In this document: positions 43,359 through 43,826 of the stretch, piece by piece
How the letters are laid out: each line of letters opens with the position of its first letter
Position numbering within the stretch: position 1 is the first letter of the stretch
NCBI GenBank assembly: GCA_029298735.1
Contig: JANSLP010000272.1
Span: forward strand, 1-43,826
From: Ophiostoma sp. CBS 140.51
Taxonomy: Eukaryota > Ascomycota > Sordariomycetes > Ophiostomatales > Ophiostomataceae
Direction: 5' to 3'
DNA: 43,826 nt
Notes under the pieces: generated by a model
Told to the model about the DNA's origin: nothing
Seen by the model: the letters and a program-made list of their open reading frames with translations, nothing else
The model's database searches: none
Position numbers and translations under genes: made by a program

Positions 43359-43826
43359 ATGAGTTCTCGTAGTTTAAACCGGGGCCGAAGAGTAGTTAAT
43401 CCGGACGATGTTATCTCCGTCGCCTTGGAAAACGGGCTTACCGACCGGTCGATAATTGACTCTAACCCCGTCTGGAGGTAGCTGAAGCTAAACACTTAAA
43501 TATTCTACGACTAGGAATATGGGATATAGGACGCGTAAGTGAGTATTCTAGTTTAAGTGGGTTTTTAGAATAGTTTATCCGAACTAATTTTTTTTTTAAA
43601 AAAAAACAGGTACGAGAGAAGATACCTAGGATTAGACTTAAGAGATATGTAAACTATAAAGCACTTCGTCGAGGTAATATAACTTAGGACCCGGGGCCGA
43701 CTCGATAAAACCACTAGAAAAGTAACCGTCGCTAGTATACGGACTAAGATACGCCGAGTCTATAACGCGTAAAAGTGGAAGCACTTTACCGGTATTCTTA
43801 TAGAAGTTAAGACTTCTATAGCCTCT
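43359..43826 (+). pseudogene. Decayed reading frame of repeat element
   Basis: From the ATG at 43359 a coding-like 40-codon stretch (containing VVNPDDVISVALENG) ends at TAG 43479-43481. The same frame then continues with stops that are nearly all TAA or TAG, such as those after LKLNT and EYGI. RIP turns CAA and CAG into such stops. No family was recognised. It may be the start of a retroelement gag or a captured gene. Confidence 0.35.

Larger units (their letters stand above)
42600..43826. repeat. RIP-like decayed repeat, runs off the window
   Basis: Composition differs sharply from the rest: CTAG, TTAA and TATA words are frequent, CpA and TpG are scarce, and CpG is kept. By hand count over 43381-43500 there are 9 TpA against 5 ApT, and 6 CpA+TpG against 14 ApC+GpT. 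These values lie in the RIP direction (TpA/ApT 1.8; (CpA+TpG)/(ApC+GpT) 0.43). TGTTACGG at 42603, a TATA box at 43200 and a decayed frame at 43359 are compatible with an LTR element reading rightward, but no second LTR or polymerase domain is visible. Confidence 0.65.

Noticed and set aside
1..43826. tRNA, rRNA, CRISPR arrays and bacterial-type operons
   Set aside because: I looked for B-box-like elements, 5S-like sequence and regular spaced repeats and saw none. The sequence is eukaryotic.

Overview
This window is nuclear DNA of a filamentous ascomycete (Pezizomycotina, probably Sordariomycetes; the genus cannot be read from the sequence). The evidence is genes with short introns of about 50-145 nt, GT-AG borders and CTAAC-type branch sites, several Zn2Cys6 transcription factors, many major-facilitator (MFS) permeases, and a right end with the dinucleotide bias of repeat-induced point mutation (RIP). 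I rebuilt exon structures by hand from frame and splice signals. Nineteen intact protein genes and one disrupted gene are supported. No tRNA, rRNA or CRISPR array was seen.

Layout. 0.6-5.1 kb: a sugar porter and an 805-residue regulator with two consecutive Zn2Cys6 clusters. 5.8-6.0 kb: a 67-residue single-pass membrane protein. 7.3-9.0 kb: a secreted type-B carboxylesterase/lipase. 9.2-14.1 kb: two permeases on the minus strand, one of the TRI12/siderophore type and one sugar porter. 15.1-29.7 kb: a group resembling a catabolic or detoxification cluster, with a cyclase-family hydrolase, an EthD-like gene carrying two in-frame stops, a Baeyer-Villiger-type flavin monooxygenase, two short-chain dehydrogenases, an allantoate-permease-type transporter, a glutathione transferase and a Zn2Cys6 regulator. 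29.8-32.3 kb: the divergent vitamin B6 pair pdx2/pdx1 around a shared promoter. 32.7-39.9 kb: a Zn2Cys6 regulator, a tannase/feruloyl-esterase-family protein and a sugar porter. 40.8-42.3 kb: an MmgE/PrpD-family enzyme. From about 42.6 kb to the end: a RIP-like decayed repeat interrupted by an unmutated island.

How the parts may work together (inference). The window is nutritional and accessory in character: extracellular or ester-cleaving hydrolases, permeases for the released sugars and acids, and local regulators. In the central group a dehydrogenase could make a ketone, the monooxygenase could turn it into an ester or lactone, and the cyclase-type hydrolase could open it. No substrate can be named from sequence. 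The pdx pair is primary metabolism and separates the central group from the tannase group.

The features most worth a second look are the tandem zinc-cluster regulator, the stop-bearing EthD-like gene inside the oxidative group, the bZIP-type and stress-type sites between pdx2 and pdx1, a GC-AG intron in the glutathione transferase gene, and the sharply bounded non-RIP island in the terminal repeat.
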